Origin: Bacteroides fragilis
Lineage (GTDB): Bacteria > Bacteroidota > Bacteroidia > Bacteroidales > DTGW01
Assembly (NCBI GenBank): GCA_945889005.1
Contig: CAMDBI010000015.1
Span: 25,362-89,361 of the forward strand
Direction: 5' to 3'
Length of the DNA: 64,000 nucleotides
Both the position numbers and the translations under genes were made by a program. Each line of letters starts with the position of its first letter. The first letter of the stretch is position 1. Positions 1 to 9,966 of the stretch are shown piece after piece. Below the pieces are notes generated by a model. That model saw only the letters and a program-made list of their open reading frames with translations. It made no database searches and was not told where the DNA came from.

Positions 1-800
1 CGACCCAAGATAGTGGCATGTGAGTAAATTGTAACTTCGTCTTCGACAATTGGGTGGCGTGGTATACCTTTTATTGGGTTGCCCTGTGCATCGACCGGAA
101 AACTCTTGGCTCCCAGCGTTACACCCTGATACAACATAACATTATTGCCAATTATACACGTTTCACCTATTACAATTCCTGTGCCGTGGTCTATAGTAAA
201 GTAGTCGCCAATGCTTGCCCCCGGATGAATATCGATACCTGTTTCGGAATGTGCCATCTCAGAAATAATACGAGGTATTATCGGAACGCCCAATTTAAAA
301 AAAGAATTGGCTATTCGATAGTTTGTAATTGCTTTAATTCCCGGGTATGCAAATATTATTTCGCCATACGATTTCGCTGCCGGATCGTTCAAAAAAGTAG
401 CATGCACATCTTTTGATAATTTTTCGCGCAGAAAAGGCAATTGTTCAATATACTTCAATGCAATGCTGTCTCCATCTGCTTTACATTCGTTGCAGCTAGC
501 ATCAAATTGGTTGTCGCAATTGAAGCAAAACCCATTATTTATTTGCCGAACAAGTAGTTTGTAAAGATTATCGACATTGACACCCAGATAATATTTCATG
601 GAGTCTGGCTTTATTGCTTGATTACCAAAAAAACCCGGAAATAAAATCTCTCTTGTTAAATCGACAATTTCTTTAATTGCATTGACCGACAGTATTTCTT
701 GATTTTTTAATGGATGATGATAGCTGCTTTCATACGATTTGGGGTCAGATAATGTCTTTATTACTTTGCCCAGTTCATGGGAAATATGTTGTGCATTCAT
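1..800 (-). CDS. cysE: Serine O-acetyltransferase (partial, C-terminus outside window)
   Basis: Reverse-strand reading from ATG at 800: MNAQHISHELGKVIKTLSDPKSYESSYHHPLK...GASIGDYFTIDHGTGIVIGETCIIGNNVMLYQGVTLGAKSFPVDAQGNPIKGIPRHPIVEDEVTIYSHATILG; left-handed beta-helix hexapeptide pattern typical of serine acetyltransferase. Confidence 0.93.
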   Translation of the reverse strand, partial: MNAQHISHELGKVIKTLSDPKSYESSYHHPLKNQEILSVNAIKEIVDLTREILFPGFFGNQAIKPDSMKYYLGVNVDNLYKLLVRQINNGFCFNCDNQFDASCNECKADGDSIALKYIEQLPFLREKLSKDVHATFLNDPAAKSYGEIIFAYPGIKAITNYRIANSFFKLGVPIIPRIISEMAHSETGIDIHPGASIGDYFTIDHGTGIVIGETCIIGNNVMLYQGVTLGAKSFPVDAQGNPIKGIPRHPIVEDEVTIYSHATILG

Positions 801-990
801 AGAGAATGATTTTTTAATAATTAAGATATGGAAAATTGAAACAAAAAAAATCGAATGTTGTTTATTTACAACATCGACAACAACAAAATGAAAATGCTAT
901 GAAGGAAAGGTGAAGCATTTGAAAAGTAATTTTTTACAAAAATACAAAACTGATTGAAATAACAAATTATTTTGTAATTTATTATTTATA

Positions 991-1161
991 GGGCATCTCT
1001 AAAAACTGCTTTTTTGCTACGCTGAGCCCTTCGGGGTTCTTTGTTAGACTTCATTTTTAAAGTCCTCATTTCGGCTGTCGCTCAGTGAAACACATTTACT
1101 GTAGTAAACTCAGGGTTTAAAAATTCGTCCGCCTCAAAAAATCGAGTTTTTAGAGACGCCC
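991..1161. mobile_element. MITE-like non-coding element with terminal inverted repeats
   Basis: Ends gggcatctctaaaaact ... agtttttagagacgccc are inverted repeats (one mismatch in 17 nt); 171 bp, no ORF, located between cysE and cysH. Confidence 0.6.
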
Positions 1162-1287
1162 ACAAGTCGAAGTAATTGAAAAATCTAGATTCAAAAAGTT
1201 TTGCTGGACAACAATGTTAAATTTTGAATTAAATTTTGAACTTTTTTGCTAAAAAATTTGTTAGTTTTGAAGTTTAATAGATTTTGT

Positions 1288-2001
1288 ATGCAAACCGAAC
1301 AAATAAACCATTGGAATGACTATTTCAAATCGGCTACTCCAAAAGAAGTAATAAGCTATTTTGCCGATTTGTACAAAGGACGTATTGCTTTGGCATCGAG
1401 TCTTGGTGCAGAAGATCAAGTGCTTACCGAAATGATTTGCAGCATCGACAAAACAATCAACATATTCACACTTGATACAGGACGATTGTTTCCCGAATCG
1501 TACCAATTGATTGACGATACAAATAAAAAATACGTCATAAACATTGACATATACTTTCCCGATTCTGCGAAAGTAGAACAGATGGTAAAGACTAAAGGTG
1601 TCAATTTGTTTTACGACAGTGTTGAAAACCGCAAACAATGTTGTAATGTACGAAAAATTGAACTTTTGAAACGAGCCATGTGCAAGCTCGATATTTGGAT
1701 TTGTGGCTTGCGTAAAGATCAATCTATTACTCGGTTTTCGTCGAAGCTTGTCGAATGGGACGATGCCAATGGACTAATTAAAATTAATCCATTAATTAAC
1801 TGGACTGAAAAGCAAGTATGGGACTATATAAAACAAAAAAACATACCTTATAATACCTTACACGACAAAGGATTTCCGAGTATTGGTTGTCAACCATGCA
1901 CCCGTGCAATCGAAAAAGGAGAAGATGTACGTGCCGGTCGTTGGTGGTGGGAAATGCCCGAACATAAAGAATGCGGTTTACACAACAGACCCAATAAATA
2001 G
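1288..2001 (+). CDS. cysH: Phosphoadenylyl/adenylyl-sulfate reductase
   Basis: LASSLGAEDQVLTEM, RKQCCNVRK, CQPCTRAI and the KECGLH C-terminus; start taken at ATG 1288 (ORF call extends to 1246). A TAGTTTTG -7-like box at 1262-1269 supports the later start. Confidence 0.93.
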   Translation: MQTEQINHWNDYFKSATPKEVISYFADLYKGRIALASSLGAEDQVLTEMICSIDKTINIFTLDTGRLFPESYQLIDDTNKKYVINIDIYFPDSAKVEQMVKTKGVNLFYDSVENRKQCCNVRKIELLKRAMCKLDIWICGLRKDQSITRFSSKLVEWDDANGLIKINPLINWTEKQVWDYIKQKNIPYNTLHDKGFPSIGCQPCTRAIEKGEDVRAGRWWWEMPEHKECGLHNRPNK

Positions 2002-2025
2002 TTGATAATTGATAGTTGGTAATTG
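2002..2025. repeat. 7-bp-period degenerate tandem repeat (TTGATAA/TTGATAG/TTGGTAA)
   Basis: Direct reading: TTGATAA TTGATAG TTGGTAA TTG. Confidence 0.6.
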
Positions 2026-2070
2026 TTTTGAAATGAAAAATACAAACTTGGCTAATTAAAATAAAAAGCT

Positions 2071-2934
2071 TTATTCCAGTATTTTAATTAGTTTTTTCAA
2101 CCGCTCAATTTTATCGTTTTGATTTGTCGATTCGTACGAACTAATTAAATATCTGAGTGTTCTTTCAATTATTTGAACATTGCTGCATGGTATAAAATAT
2201 TTCTCATCTGAATCTATTTTTTGTTGTTTCAAAAAATAATCAATTTCTCTTTTCCCCAAAATAGCCCCTTTGTTGTAAGGATTGGCATAAAAAATAACAG
2301 AATTAGAAATATCGTTTACTTGCAAATCTTTATAAGCAACTATAAAGTTCTTGGGAAGATTGACTCCATATATAGGTATTTCAAGCTTCTGAGATACAAC
2401 TATGTATATAATTGCCAATGTTATTGGACTACCCTTACGTGTTTCTATTACATGATTGATATAATAATTATTGGGGGCATAATAATTACTATAATTTCCA
2501 GAATACTTATGAATGTTGAAAAAGATGTGATTAATTAGTCTAATTTTTTCTAAAGGTGTAAGACTAAAATTCATAACTGCTTCAATATCATTTTTTATTT
2601 TTTCAATATACAATAGAATAAATTCATATTTAAGAGAAGGAAACTGATATTTCGAAACAATAAAAGCTCCAAATAGTAAGTCTTTACAACCATTATTTAC
2701 CCAATTTTGAAGATCATTTTTCACTTCTTCAAATTGAAGATCCTGTATTATTGTTTCAATTTTTGTTTGTAACGACAAATTTATAGTTGTTTCCCAAGCT
2801 TTCTCTAAAGAAGGCACAATCTGAGTTCCTATTTCTACAAGTCTATTCAAAACAGCTGCTTGAACACCTTGGTCATTGTCATCGAGCAAATCTATTAGGG
2901 CTTTTATTTCAGCCTCACTTACTGTTGAATTCAT
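2071..2934 (-). CDS. SirB1/transglutaminase-like family protein
   Basis: NHIFFNIHKYSGNYSNYYAPNNYYINHVIETRKGSPITLAIIYIVVSQKLEIPIYGVNLPKNFIV matches the SirB1 N-terminal domain pattern; HEAT-like N-terminus. Confidence 0.75.
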   Translation of the reverse strand: MNSTVSEAEIKALIDLLDDNDQGVQAAVLNRLVEIGTQIVPSLEKAWETTINLSLQTKIETIIQDLQFEEVKNDLQNWVNNGCKDLLFGAFIVSKYQFPSLKYEFILLYIEKIKNDIEAVMNFSLTPLEKIRLINHIFFNIHKYSGNYSNYYAPNNYYINHVIETRKGSPITLAIIYIVVSQKLEIPIYGVNLPKNFIVAYKDLQVNDISNSVIFYANPYNKGAILGKREIDYFLKQQKIDSDEKYFIPCSNVQIIERTLRYLISSYESTNQNDKIERLKKLIKILE

Positions 2935-3129
2935 AATTCAAAGCTACTTTAAATAGTCATTTCAAATCTAAATAAATTTCATTAATTGAATTAATATATT
3001 CAAATTTTATTCGAACATCAAAAGAATATTTTTTTGTTCCGATTGAAATAAGAAAAAATAATTCTACTTTTATCTTTTAATTTCATCAACAAACCTAATT
3101 CATAGTAAAACTTTATTAACTCTTTAACA

Positions 3130-4827
3130 ATGAAAAGAAAACTTATTCTTTTTTTTATTGGAATAACTTTACACACATTTTCTTATTCTCAAAATGTTGC
3201 AGGAACAGCAGTAAACACCCGCGACGACAATCCTTACAAAAAATACCTGCGCCCTTCTTTAACTGTATTGTATATTTCGAAAGAAGACGAACGTGCCAAA
3301 CGAATGCAAAAGGTTTTTGAAACTGCTAAAATACCCGACAAATTTAACGATAACAATCTGCCAACGAGATCGTTACAAGCCAATACCATAACGTTTAATT
3401 TTACAAAGGATTTAGAAAATACACTTACACAAAATGTGTCGCGCGAATTGATTGCACGTTGGTTTTCACGTAACAATAAAGGCGAATTCTCTATGGATTT
3501 AATTGCCGAGCGTGGTCTTTACAATGCTACAGATGCCGATGTTATGAAAGCTCAGGCTTCGCAACGAAAACTTGATTTGTTGCGCGATGCCGGCGAAAAT
3601 CTTATAGATCGAAGTTATATAGTTGTTTACGATGTTTATAACATTAAAAAGCTATCGGAAACGGGTAATACCAGCGGTCTTTTGGGCGAAAGAGAAGGCT
3701 ATCAATGCGAATTTAAAACCTATCTTTACAAACTCGACTGGACCGACTCTGTAGCCGCTATTTTTTATAACACCATGTGGGTCGATGCCGGAAGTTTCGA
3801 TTTCAAAAAAACAGAAATGTTCAACATGGCAAGCTTCCCTATCAAATTTGTGGGTCAAGCACCAGTAACAATGAACAGAGTTACAAGTGCACAATACAAA
3901 GATCCCGCAATTAACCCCGTTAAGCTTAGTGACGATGAACTTTTTGCTGGTTTATACGACGAAATAATGCTATATTCGGGAGTAGGTTTAGCCAAATTAA
4001 ACGAAGATTTTAAAGTAAAAGCACCAATATTTACAACTGGTCCAATTACAGCTAAAATTGGTTTAAAAGAAGGACTGTCGGTCGACAAGCGTTTTTTTGC
4101 TTACGAAATGCAGTTAGATAAAAATGGGAACCGCAAAGCTGTTAGAAAGGGTGTTGTTCGTGCCGGAAATAAAATTAGCGACAACAGAGGTGTATCGACC
4201 GGGAAAAGCGAAGCATCGTCTTTTTATCAAGTATATGGCAAACGCCTTTACCCAGGAATGATTTTGCAGGAAAACCCCGATTGGGGTATGGGCTTTATGC
4301 TTGGTTGGGGCAACACGCTTGGTATTGGTCATGGTCTCAATGCTACCATTGAGTCAAATGTCTCGATGTGGGCTGGTAAGAATGGAAAAATTGCTCCAGG
4401 TATCAAAGTCTACTTAAATGGTAATTTAAGTGCTACTGACCTCACTGTTAAAATCCAAAATGTAGATTCGACATATTCTGTTGTCGGTGGAGCTGCGGTT
4501 GGAGTTAGTAAAGACCTCAATTTTATGCATTACTTTGTTCTAACTCCATTTGTGGGAGGAGGGCTTGAGTTTTTACAGAATAAAAATATTAACGATGATC
4601 CTCAATACGATGAAGCAAAGTATAACACTTATTTTGCACAAGTAGGGTCCCGATTTGGAATCAGCATTTTGCATAACGTCCAATTAGTTGGCAATTTCTC
4701 ATTAAATGCAACAATAATGGGAAGACCAACAGAAAAAGGTACAGGTACAGAATCTGTTGCCGAAGAAATTGCCAAAAAGCGTGGATCTAACTCTCAGCTT
4801 ATGATTGGTATTAGATTTCAATACTAA
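3130..4827 (+). CDS. Uncharacterised exported protein, probable C-terminal outer-membrane beta-barrel
   Basis: N-terminal signal peptide (MKRKLILFFIGITLHTFSYSQ); C-terminal half with alternating beta pattern ending in aromatic residue (MIGIRFQY). Confidence 0.6.
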   Translation: MKRKLILFFIGITLHTFSYSQNVAGTAVNTRDDNPYKKYLRPSLTVLYISKEDERAKRMQKVFETAKIPDKFNDNNLPTRSLQANTITFNFTKDLENTLTQNVSRELIARWFSRNNKGEFSMDLIAERGLYNATDADVMKAQASQRKLDLLRDAGENLIDRSYIVVYDVYNIKKLSETGNTSGLLGEREGYQCEFKTYLYKLDWTDSVAAIFYNTMWVDAGSFDFKKTEMFNMASFPIKFVGQAPVTMNRVTSAQYKDPAINPVKLSDDELFAGLYDEIMLYSGVGLAKLNEDFKVKAPIFTTGPITAKIGLKEGLSVDKRFFAYEMQLDKNGNRKAVRKGVVRAGNKISDNRGVSTGKSEASSFYQVYGKRLYPGMILQENPDWGMGFMLGWGNTLGIGHGLNATIESNVSMWAGKNGKIAPGIKVYLNGNLSATDLTVKIQNVDSTYSVVGGAAVGVSKDLNFMHYFVLTPFVGGGLEFLQNKNINDDPQYDEAKYNTYFAQVGSRFGISILHNVQLVGNFSLNATIMGRPTEKGTGTESVAEEIAKKRGSNSQLMIGIRFQY

Positions 4828-4891
4828 AAAATTTTTAACATAGAAATAACAATTAAATTGTAAATATTTATTAACCTAAATTTCATCTATT

Positions 4892-5419
4892 ATGAAAAGC
4901 AAATTTTTAATTTTCACGCTCAGCGTGTTTTTTATTTCAATGTGCGTATCGAGTTTTAGCCAACCTGTTGCTAAGTACAAAGCAAAAAGAGACATGGAAG
5001 CTTACCGTTACGAAATCGAATGTGTTGGTATTGGTGTTCAGGGCACTTATTTAATCAAAGTATGGACGTATTCTAAAAAACCTAAAGTTGCCATTATGCA
5101 ATCGAAGAAAAACGCTGTTCACGGAGTTATTTTCAAAGGATTTGCCGGTGGTGGTCAAGGATGTACTTCGCAAAAAGCGTTGGCAAACAATCCAGCCATT
5201 GAAGAAGAAAAAGCAGAATTTTTTGATGGTTTCTTCGACGATCGTGGCGGTTTCAACCGGTATGTTGCTGTTTCGAACGATGGTGCCTTAGATTCGGGCG
5301 ATGTATTGAAAGTTGGAAAGGAATATAAAATTGGAGTTGTAGTATCGGTTATGAAGGACGATCTGCGCAAAGAACTTGAAGCAGCCGGTATTGTTAGAGG
5401 ACTCGATTCTGGCTTTTAA
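4892..5419 (+). CDS. Uncharacterised secreted protein
   Basis: Signal peptide MKSKFLIFTLSVFFISMCVSSFSQ; collinear with flanking exported-protein genes. Confidence 0.6.
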   Translation: MKSKFLIFTLSVFFISMCVSSFSQPVAKYKAKRDMEAYRYEIECVGIGVQGTYLIKVWTYSKKPKVAIMQSKKNAVHGVIFKGFAGGGQGCTSQKALANNPAIEEEKAEFFDGFFDDRGGFNRYVAVSNDGALDSGDVLKVGKEYKIGVVVSVMKDDLRKELEAAGIVRGLDSGF

Positions 5420-5505
5420 TTCACTTTCATATTAATTGCAACCAAGTTTTCAGAACAAATACATTGTCTGAATAAATAAATTTTAAAATCAAAAAATCAA
5501 AAAAA

Positions 5506-6450
5506 ATGAGAAAACTTATATTTTCAATAGCGCTTATATTAATCTCAGTTAGCGCTTTTAGTCAAGCAAAGAAACCAACCCTTATGGTTGTACCCAGCGA
5601 CAATTGGTGTAAACAAAATGGCTATATGCTTACATTCGACAACCAGGGCACACAAGAAGAACTTCCCGATTATAAAAAAGCAGTTCAAGGAAGTAGCGAC
5701 TTACTCTTAGTTACAGCCAAAATAAGCCAGTTAATGGCCGACAGAGGTTTCCCATGTAAATTGCTCGAACAGGAATTGAAAAAACTTTCTGCTGAAAGTG
5801 CCGAAAATGCAATGCTTACAAGCAAACAAGGTGGCTCAGTTGCCGAAAGTCCGATCGATATGTTAAACAAAACAGCCAAAGCCGATATTGTTATTCAAGT
5901 TACTTGGACTGTTAATGTTACCGGACCAAAGAAATCGATTACATTTGTATTACAAGGAATTGACCCATATACTGGAAAGCAAATATCTTCTGCATCAGGA
6001 ACAGGAGCTCCTTCGTTTTCTGCAGAATTGGCAATACTTCTCGAAGAAGCAGTATTGGCTCATATCGACAATTACAATGTACAATTACAAGCCCATTTCG
6101 ACGATATGTTCAAAAATGGTCGCGAAATCATTGTCCGTATCAAGAAATTTGACTCATGGGCCGACGACCTCGAAACAGAAGTAGATGGTAAAGAAATTAG
6201 TGTGCACCTCGAAGAATGGATGCAAAAAAACACCGTTAGTGGACGTTTCAGCACTTCAGATGCATCTGCCAACATGATGTTGTTTGAACAAGTTCGCATT
6301 CCAATTTACGATGCAAACAACAAAGCGCTCGATGCTCGTGGTTTTTGCAGAGGCATTCAAACATTTTTGAAAAATCCACCTTTCAATGTTACCAGCAAAC
6401 TAATGATGAAAGGATTAGGACAAGCAACCATTGTAATCGGTGATAAATAA
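5506..6450 (+). CDS. Uncharacterised secreted protein (possibly DUF6175 family)
   Basis: Signal peptide MRKLIFSIALILISVSAFSQ; KKPTLMVVPSDNWCKQNGYM N-terminal strand; family assignment from memory. Confidence 0.55.
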   Translation: MRKLIFSIALILISVSAFSQAKKPTLMVVPSDNWCKQNGYMLTFDNQGTQEELPDYKKAVQGSSDLLLVTAKISQLMADRGFPCKLLEQELKKLSAESAENAMLTSKQGGSVAESPIDMLNKTAKADIVIQVTWTVNVTGPKKSITFVLQGIDPYTGKQISSASGTGAPSFSAELAILLEEAVLAHIDNYNVQLQAHFDDMFKNGREIIVRIKKFDSWADDLETEVDGKEISVHLEEWMQKNTVSGRFSTSDASANMMLFEQVRIPIYDANNKALDARGFCRGIQTFLKNPPFNVTSKLMMKGLGQATIVIGDK

Positions 6451-6460
6451 AAAATAAAAC

Positions 6461-7435
6461 ATGAGAAAATTATTAATTATAGCACTTGCAGCATTGGTTT
6501 TACCAATGTTGCATGCCCAGAACAACGAAACGAAGGCCGATGACTATTCGCGCATAGCATTGCACTCGTACGTTCCAGAAATTGGCGAAATGCCAGCTGC
6601 TGCAAAAAATATATTGAAGAACAAGCTCGATCAGGTTGCTACCCAGTCGGGTGCTGGTGGAGGTTCTGCCAATCCTCGATTTGTAATTACTGCAAATATT
6701 ACAGTTTTGACTAAAGATATAACAGCCACAGCTCCTCCTATGACTGCACTTACACTAGATATTATGTTTTTTGTTGGCGATGCCCAAACTATGACCAAAT
6801 ATGCAAGTGCATCGATTCAAGCAAAAGGTGTTGGAGCAAACGAAACAAAGGCATATATTGAAGCTCTTAAAACTGTAAAAGCAGCTGCTCCCGAACTGAA
6901 AGTGATGGTCGAAACCGGCAAGAAAAAAATTGTAGAATATTACAATTCGCAATGCGATTTTATTTTGAAAAAAGCCGAATCGCTTGCAGCACAAAACCAA
7001 TACGGCGCAGCAATTTTTGAACTCAGTTCGGTTCCCGATGTTTGTAAAGAATGTTACTCACAAGCAATGGACGCTGTAACACCTATTTACAAAAAATATA
7101 GAGATCAGGTATGTGCTCAGAAATTGAATGAAGCAAAAACAGCTTGGGCTGGGGCTCAAAATGCCGAAGGTGCAGCAAAAGCATCAACTATACTTAAAGA
7201 TATTGATCCGGAAGCAGCATGTGTTCCCGATGTTAATACTTTTGTAAGTGAAGTAAAAGCCAAAGTTCTCGAACTCGAAAAACGCGACTGGGACTTTGCT
7301 ATGAAGGTATTCGATACTTCTGTTGATATCGAAAAACAACGCATTGAAGCTGCTCGTGAAGTTGGTGTTGAATTTGGTAAAAACCAACCCGAAACAGTTT
7401 ATAAAATGGATGCTTGGTTTGGTGGTGCGAAATAA
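6461..7435 (+). CDS. Uncharacterised secreted protein
   Basis: Signal peptide MRKLLIIALAALVLPMLHAQ; 10-bp gap from preceding gene; beta-rich N-terminus followed by helical repeat-like region. Confidence 0.6.
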   Translation: MRKLLIIALAALVLPMLHAQNNETKADDYSRIALHSYVPEIGEMPAAAKNILKNKLDQVATQSGAGGGSANPRFVITANITVLTKDITATAPPMTALTLDIMFFVGDAQTMTKYASASIQAKGVGANETKAYIEALKTVKAAAPELKVMVETGKKKIVEYYNSQCDFILKKAESLAAQNQYGAAIFELSSVPDVCKECYSQAMDAVTPIYKKYRDQVCAQKLNEAKTAWAGAQNAEGAAKASTILKDIDPEAACVPDVNTFVSEVKAKVLELEKRDWDFAMKVFDTSVDIEKQRIEAAREVGVEFGKNQPETVYKMDAWFGGAK

Positions 7436-7454
7436 ACATTTAATTTAACCAAAT

Positions 7455-7500
7455 AAAAAAAACCGATGTCCCCAATCTAGATGGGCATCGGTTTTTTTTA
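7455..7500. terminator. Bidirectional intrinsic terminator
   Basis: aaaaaaaaccgatgtcccc...gggcatcggttttttt: GC-containing stem flanked by A-tract and T-tract. Confidence 0.8.
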
Positions 7501-7504
7501 TATT

Positions 7505-7826
7505 TTAACGCTTCTTACTCCCCGAATTTTCGAAATGCTCGAATGGGCATGAATAAACTCTTAAAACTTCAATTTGTTCATTAGTGATGCGATAGATAAT
7601 GAGGTGTGAATCAAGTTATATTTCTGTAAATGCGACTTTTTGTAGGAATATGACGACATTCGGGATATAAGAGGTAATTGTCGTTTAAATTGTATGTTAA
7701 AGTCAATATTCGTTTTTTGTGTTCTTCAGCTGCACGAAGTCCGAAAGTTTCAACACCGTATTCAAAAATACTCCGAATATCCAATTCAATATTAGAACTT
7801 AGCAGTACCCTTTTTCTTGTTTCCAT
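7505..7826 (-). pseudogene. RelE/ParE-type toxin with +1 frameshift
   Basis: METRKRVLLSSNIELDIRSIFEYGVETFGLRAAEEHKKRILTLTYNLNDNYLLYPECRHIPTKSRIYRNI then stop at 7611; removing one A from AATATAACTTGATTC restores NILDSHLIIYRITNEQIEVLRVYSCPFEHFENSGSKKR* ending at 7505. Confidence 0.75.
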
Positions 7827-8014
7827 TTATCAAAGCGACTTTCAAATTCATCAATTGTATAAAATGGTCCCTTTTCAGCTTCTTTAATTCCTGCAATAAA
7901 CTCTTCATGAGTAAGCTTAACACCAGGACGTGTCCAGTTTTTTTCTTTTGTTGTCGCAGTTTTCATTTCAGAACTTTTTTTCAAAATTAATTCTTTGTTA
8001 TCAAAAATTTTCAT
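7799..8014 (-). CDS. Putative antitoxin of ParE-type TA pair
   Basis: Small 71-aa ORF directly upstream of and overlapping (28 nt) the ParE-like gene; sequence ...THEEFIAGIKEAEKGPFYTIDEFESRFDKWKQ. Confidence 0.65.
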   Translation of the reverse strand: MKIFDNKELILKKSSEMKTATTKEKNWTRPGVKLTHEEFIAGIKEAEKGPFYTIDEFESRFDKWKQEKGYC

Positions 8015-8035
8015 TTTACGATCGGAATCATAAAC

Positions 8036-8082
8036 AAAAAAGCCACTATTCTCTCGGTAATAATGAGAATAGTGGCTTCATG
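8036..8082 (-). terminator. Intrinsic terminator for the minus-strand operon
   Basis: Perfect 12-bp stem gccactattctc / gagaatagtggc (8042-8053, 8065-8076); T-tract on the minus strand. Confidence 0.8.
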
Positions 8083-8097
8083 TTTTTTATTAAGAAA

Positions 8098-9375
8098 CTA
8101 CCAACTTGTTTTTAATGCCTGATTAAAAATTTTGTAAGTTAAACCTTCGCCAGTAATCGATTTATACTGTAATGTACCCGAAATGGTTCCTTTCTTGGTC
8201 GATGTGGTCTTGTCTTTGGGCAATGCTTGCGAGATATCGACCGATAGCAGTTGATTTCCTTTACCTTGAAATTGGAGACCAATATTGTCGACTACTACAG
8301 GAGGACAATTGTCGAAATTTAATGTAAGTTTTTCGATACTTACCGGACTATCGTATTTCGAAACGAGCGTTATATTGCATTTTGCACCACTAATACTGGT
8401 ACCATCGTCGGTACCACCGCTCAATACAATGGCTTCTTTAATAAACACCTCTGCTTTATTGGCATTGATATCGAAATTAAAATTTTTCTTAGCATTGGGG
8501 CTAAATGGGTAAGCAACAGTAATGGCATTGCTAGGATCGTCGTAACATGCTGAATAGTTGTATGTAATTACCCATTCGGTCTGGTTATTTTGAATGTCGG
8601 TAACAGTAGCACATTTAGAAGTCACCTTTGGATTGGTTGCAGTAACAATAGTTTTATCGCCAATTTTTAAAGAATATTTAAGCACTCCAATTTTATTGTC
8701 GACTTGAGCAAACACAATAGAATTGAGCATTTGCTGAAGGGCATTGATTCCCTGATTTGCTTTTTCTTTACGTTGATCGAGAAAGGCTTTTGAAAAACCT
8801 TGCATTGAAGCAATGTAACGGGTAATTTGCTCAACCGATGTAATACTGTTGATACTATCGAGTATGTCATTCATTTCTTCGGTAAGTTGCTTGTCGGCCA
8901 TATCGAAATCGATCACCATTTTTTTGAGCTCCATTTCGCTAAATGGGTACTTAATACTGTAATAATATTTAAGTGTTCCATCTTTTTCCTTAACTTTTTC
9001 CCAATAATACTCGGTAACGTTGCTCAACGATATTCCTTTAATAAAGCCAATCTCAGCCGATTTGGTTTTGGTCGATGTTTCGAAATTTTCGATAAAGTTC
9101 GATACTCCATTAACCGACTGTTCGTTGCGGTAATACTCGCTCGATGTTTGTACATTTTCGGCAATAGAGGTTATAATTCGCTCTTTAACACGCAACAAGG
9201 CATTTTGCTGAGCTCCTTCAACAGTTTCGCTCGAACCTGAAGCAATAATAAAGTCCTTTTCAATTCCATTGACCCAGTCGGGTTTTTTGCCACTTTTATC
9301 AAGCACTTTTTGAGCCAAAACCGTAACTTGCCCTATAATTAGAAGACTTATTAAAATATTGATAAACTTTTTCAT
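8098..9375 (-). CDS. LPP20-like exported protein
   Basis: Signal peptide MKKFINILISLLIIGQVTVLAQ; KKPDWVNGIEKDFIIASGSSETVEGAQQNALLRVKERIITSIAENVQ resembles LPP20-family N-terminal pattern (PxWV..GxG...A...AL). Confidence 0.6.
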   Translation of the reverse strand: MKKFINILISLLIIGQVTVLAQKVLDKSGKKPDWVNGIEKDFIIASGSSETVEGAQQNALLRVKERIITSIAENVQTSSEYYRNEQSVNGVSNFIENFETSTKTKSAEIGFIKGISLSNVTEYYWEKVKEKDGTLKYYYSIKYPFSEMELKKMVIDFDMADKQLTEEMNDILDSINSITSVEQITRYIASMQGFSKAFLDQRKEKANQGINALQQMLNSIVFAQVDNKIGVLKYSLKIGDKTIVTATNPKVTSKCATVTDIQNNQTEWVITYNYSACYDDPSNAITVAYPFSPNAKKNFNFDINANKAEVFIKEAIVLSGGTDDGTSISGAKCNITLVSKYDSPVSIEKLTLNFDNCPPVVVDNIGLQFQGKGNQLLSVDISQALPKDKTTSTKKGTISGTLQYKSITGEGLTYKIFNQALKTSW

Positions 9376-9417
9376 AGAAGTATTTTTTTAAATTTTCAGA
9401 TTTTTAATTTGTATATT

Positions 9418-9966
9418 TTATTCGAGTTTTTTCATTTCGGCATCAAATATTTCTTTGAATTTTGCCTGATCGTAATCGACTTTTAGCTTATTGTCTTGCA
9501 GAATGCTGTTGTTGAGTTGCTCAAACAACAACTCCTTTGGCATTTCAATGGCTGTAAAAGTTTCGAACATTCCATCCTTATTTTTGTTTGAAGTTTGACA
9601 TGTAATGGTAATGAAACGAAGTTGTTGGTTTACAAACTCGTTGGTGAGGTTGTCGAACGATTGCATAAACCCATCAACTTTAGATGTTTCGATGCTTTTC
9701 GAAAAATTGTTGGAAACCGATTTGATGGTTGAGCCAATGAGCGACGAAAGTAATTGTTTGGTAACTAACATCGATTTGTCTTTTGAACTAATTTGACTGC
9801 TGCTTTTGGCCGAGCTTGCTGCTCTGAAATATTGCGAATCGGAGCGCCCCTTGTCCATACAAGGTACTGTAATTTCTTTTTCTTTGGGTTTTGCAGCTGT
9901 TACTAATTGGCTTTCAGACATTACCAAAAATGCTAAACAAATATAAAGTTTAATATATTTCATCAT
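9418..9966 (-). CDS. Exported protein, possibly LPP20-like
   Basis: Signal peptide MMKYIKLYICLAFLVMSESQLVTA; GRSDSQYFRAASSAKSSSQISSKDKSMLVTKQLLSSLI; upstream of 8098 gene on same strand. Start could be 9987 or 9966. Confidence 0.5.
   Translation of the reverse strand: MMKYIKLYICLAFLVMSESQLVTAAKPKEKEITVPCMDKGRSDSQYFRAASSAKSSSQISSKDKSMLVTKQLLSSLIGSTIKSVSNNFSKSIETSKVDGFMQSFDNLTNEFVNQQLRFITITCQTSNKNKDGMFETFTAIEMPKELLFEQLNNSILQDNKLKVDYDQAKFKEIFDAEMKKLE

Noticed and set aside
54-416. Plus-strand 120-aa ORF
   Set aside because: Antisense to the clear serine acetyltransferase gene on the minus strand; composition (Y/C/N-rich) is typical of a shadow ORF.
8827-9240. 137-aa plus-strand ORF
   Set aside because: Antisense to the LPP20-like gene with signal peptide; F/I/C-rich shadow composition.
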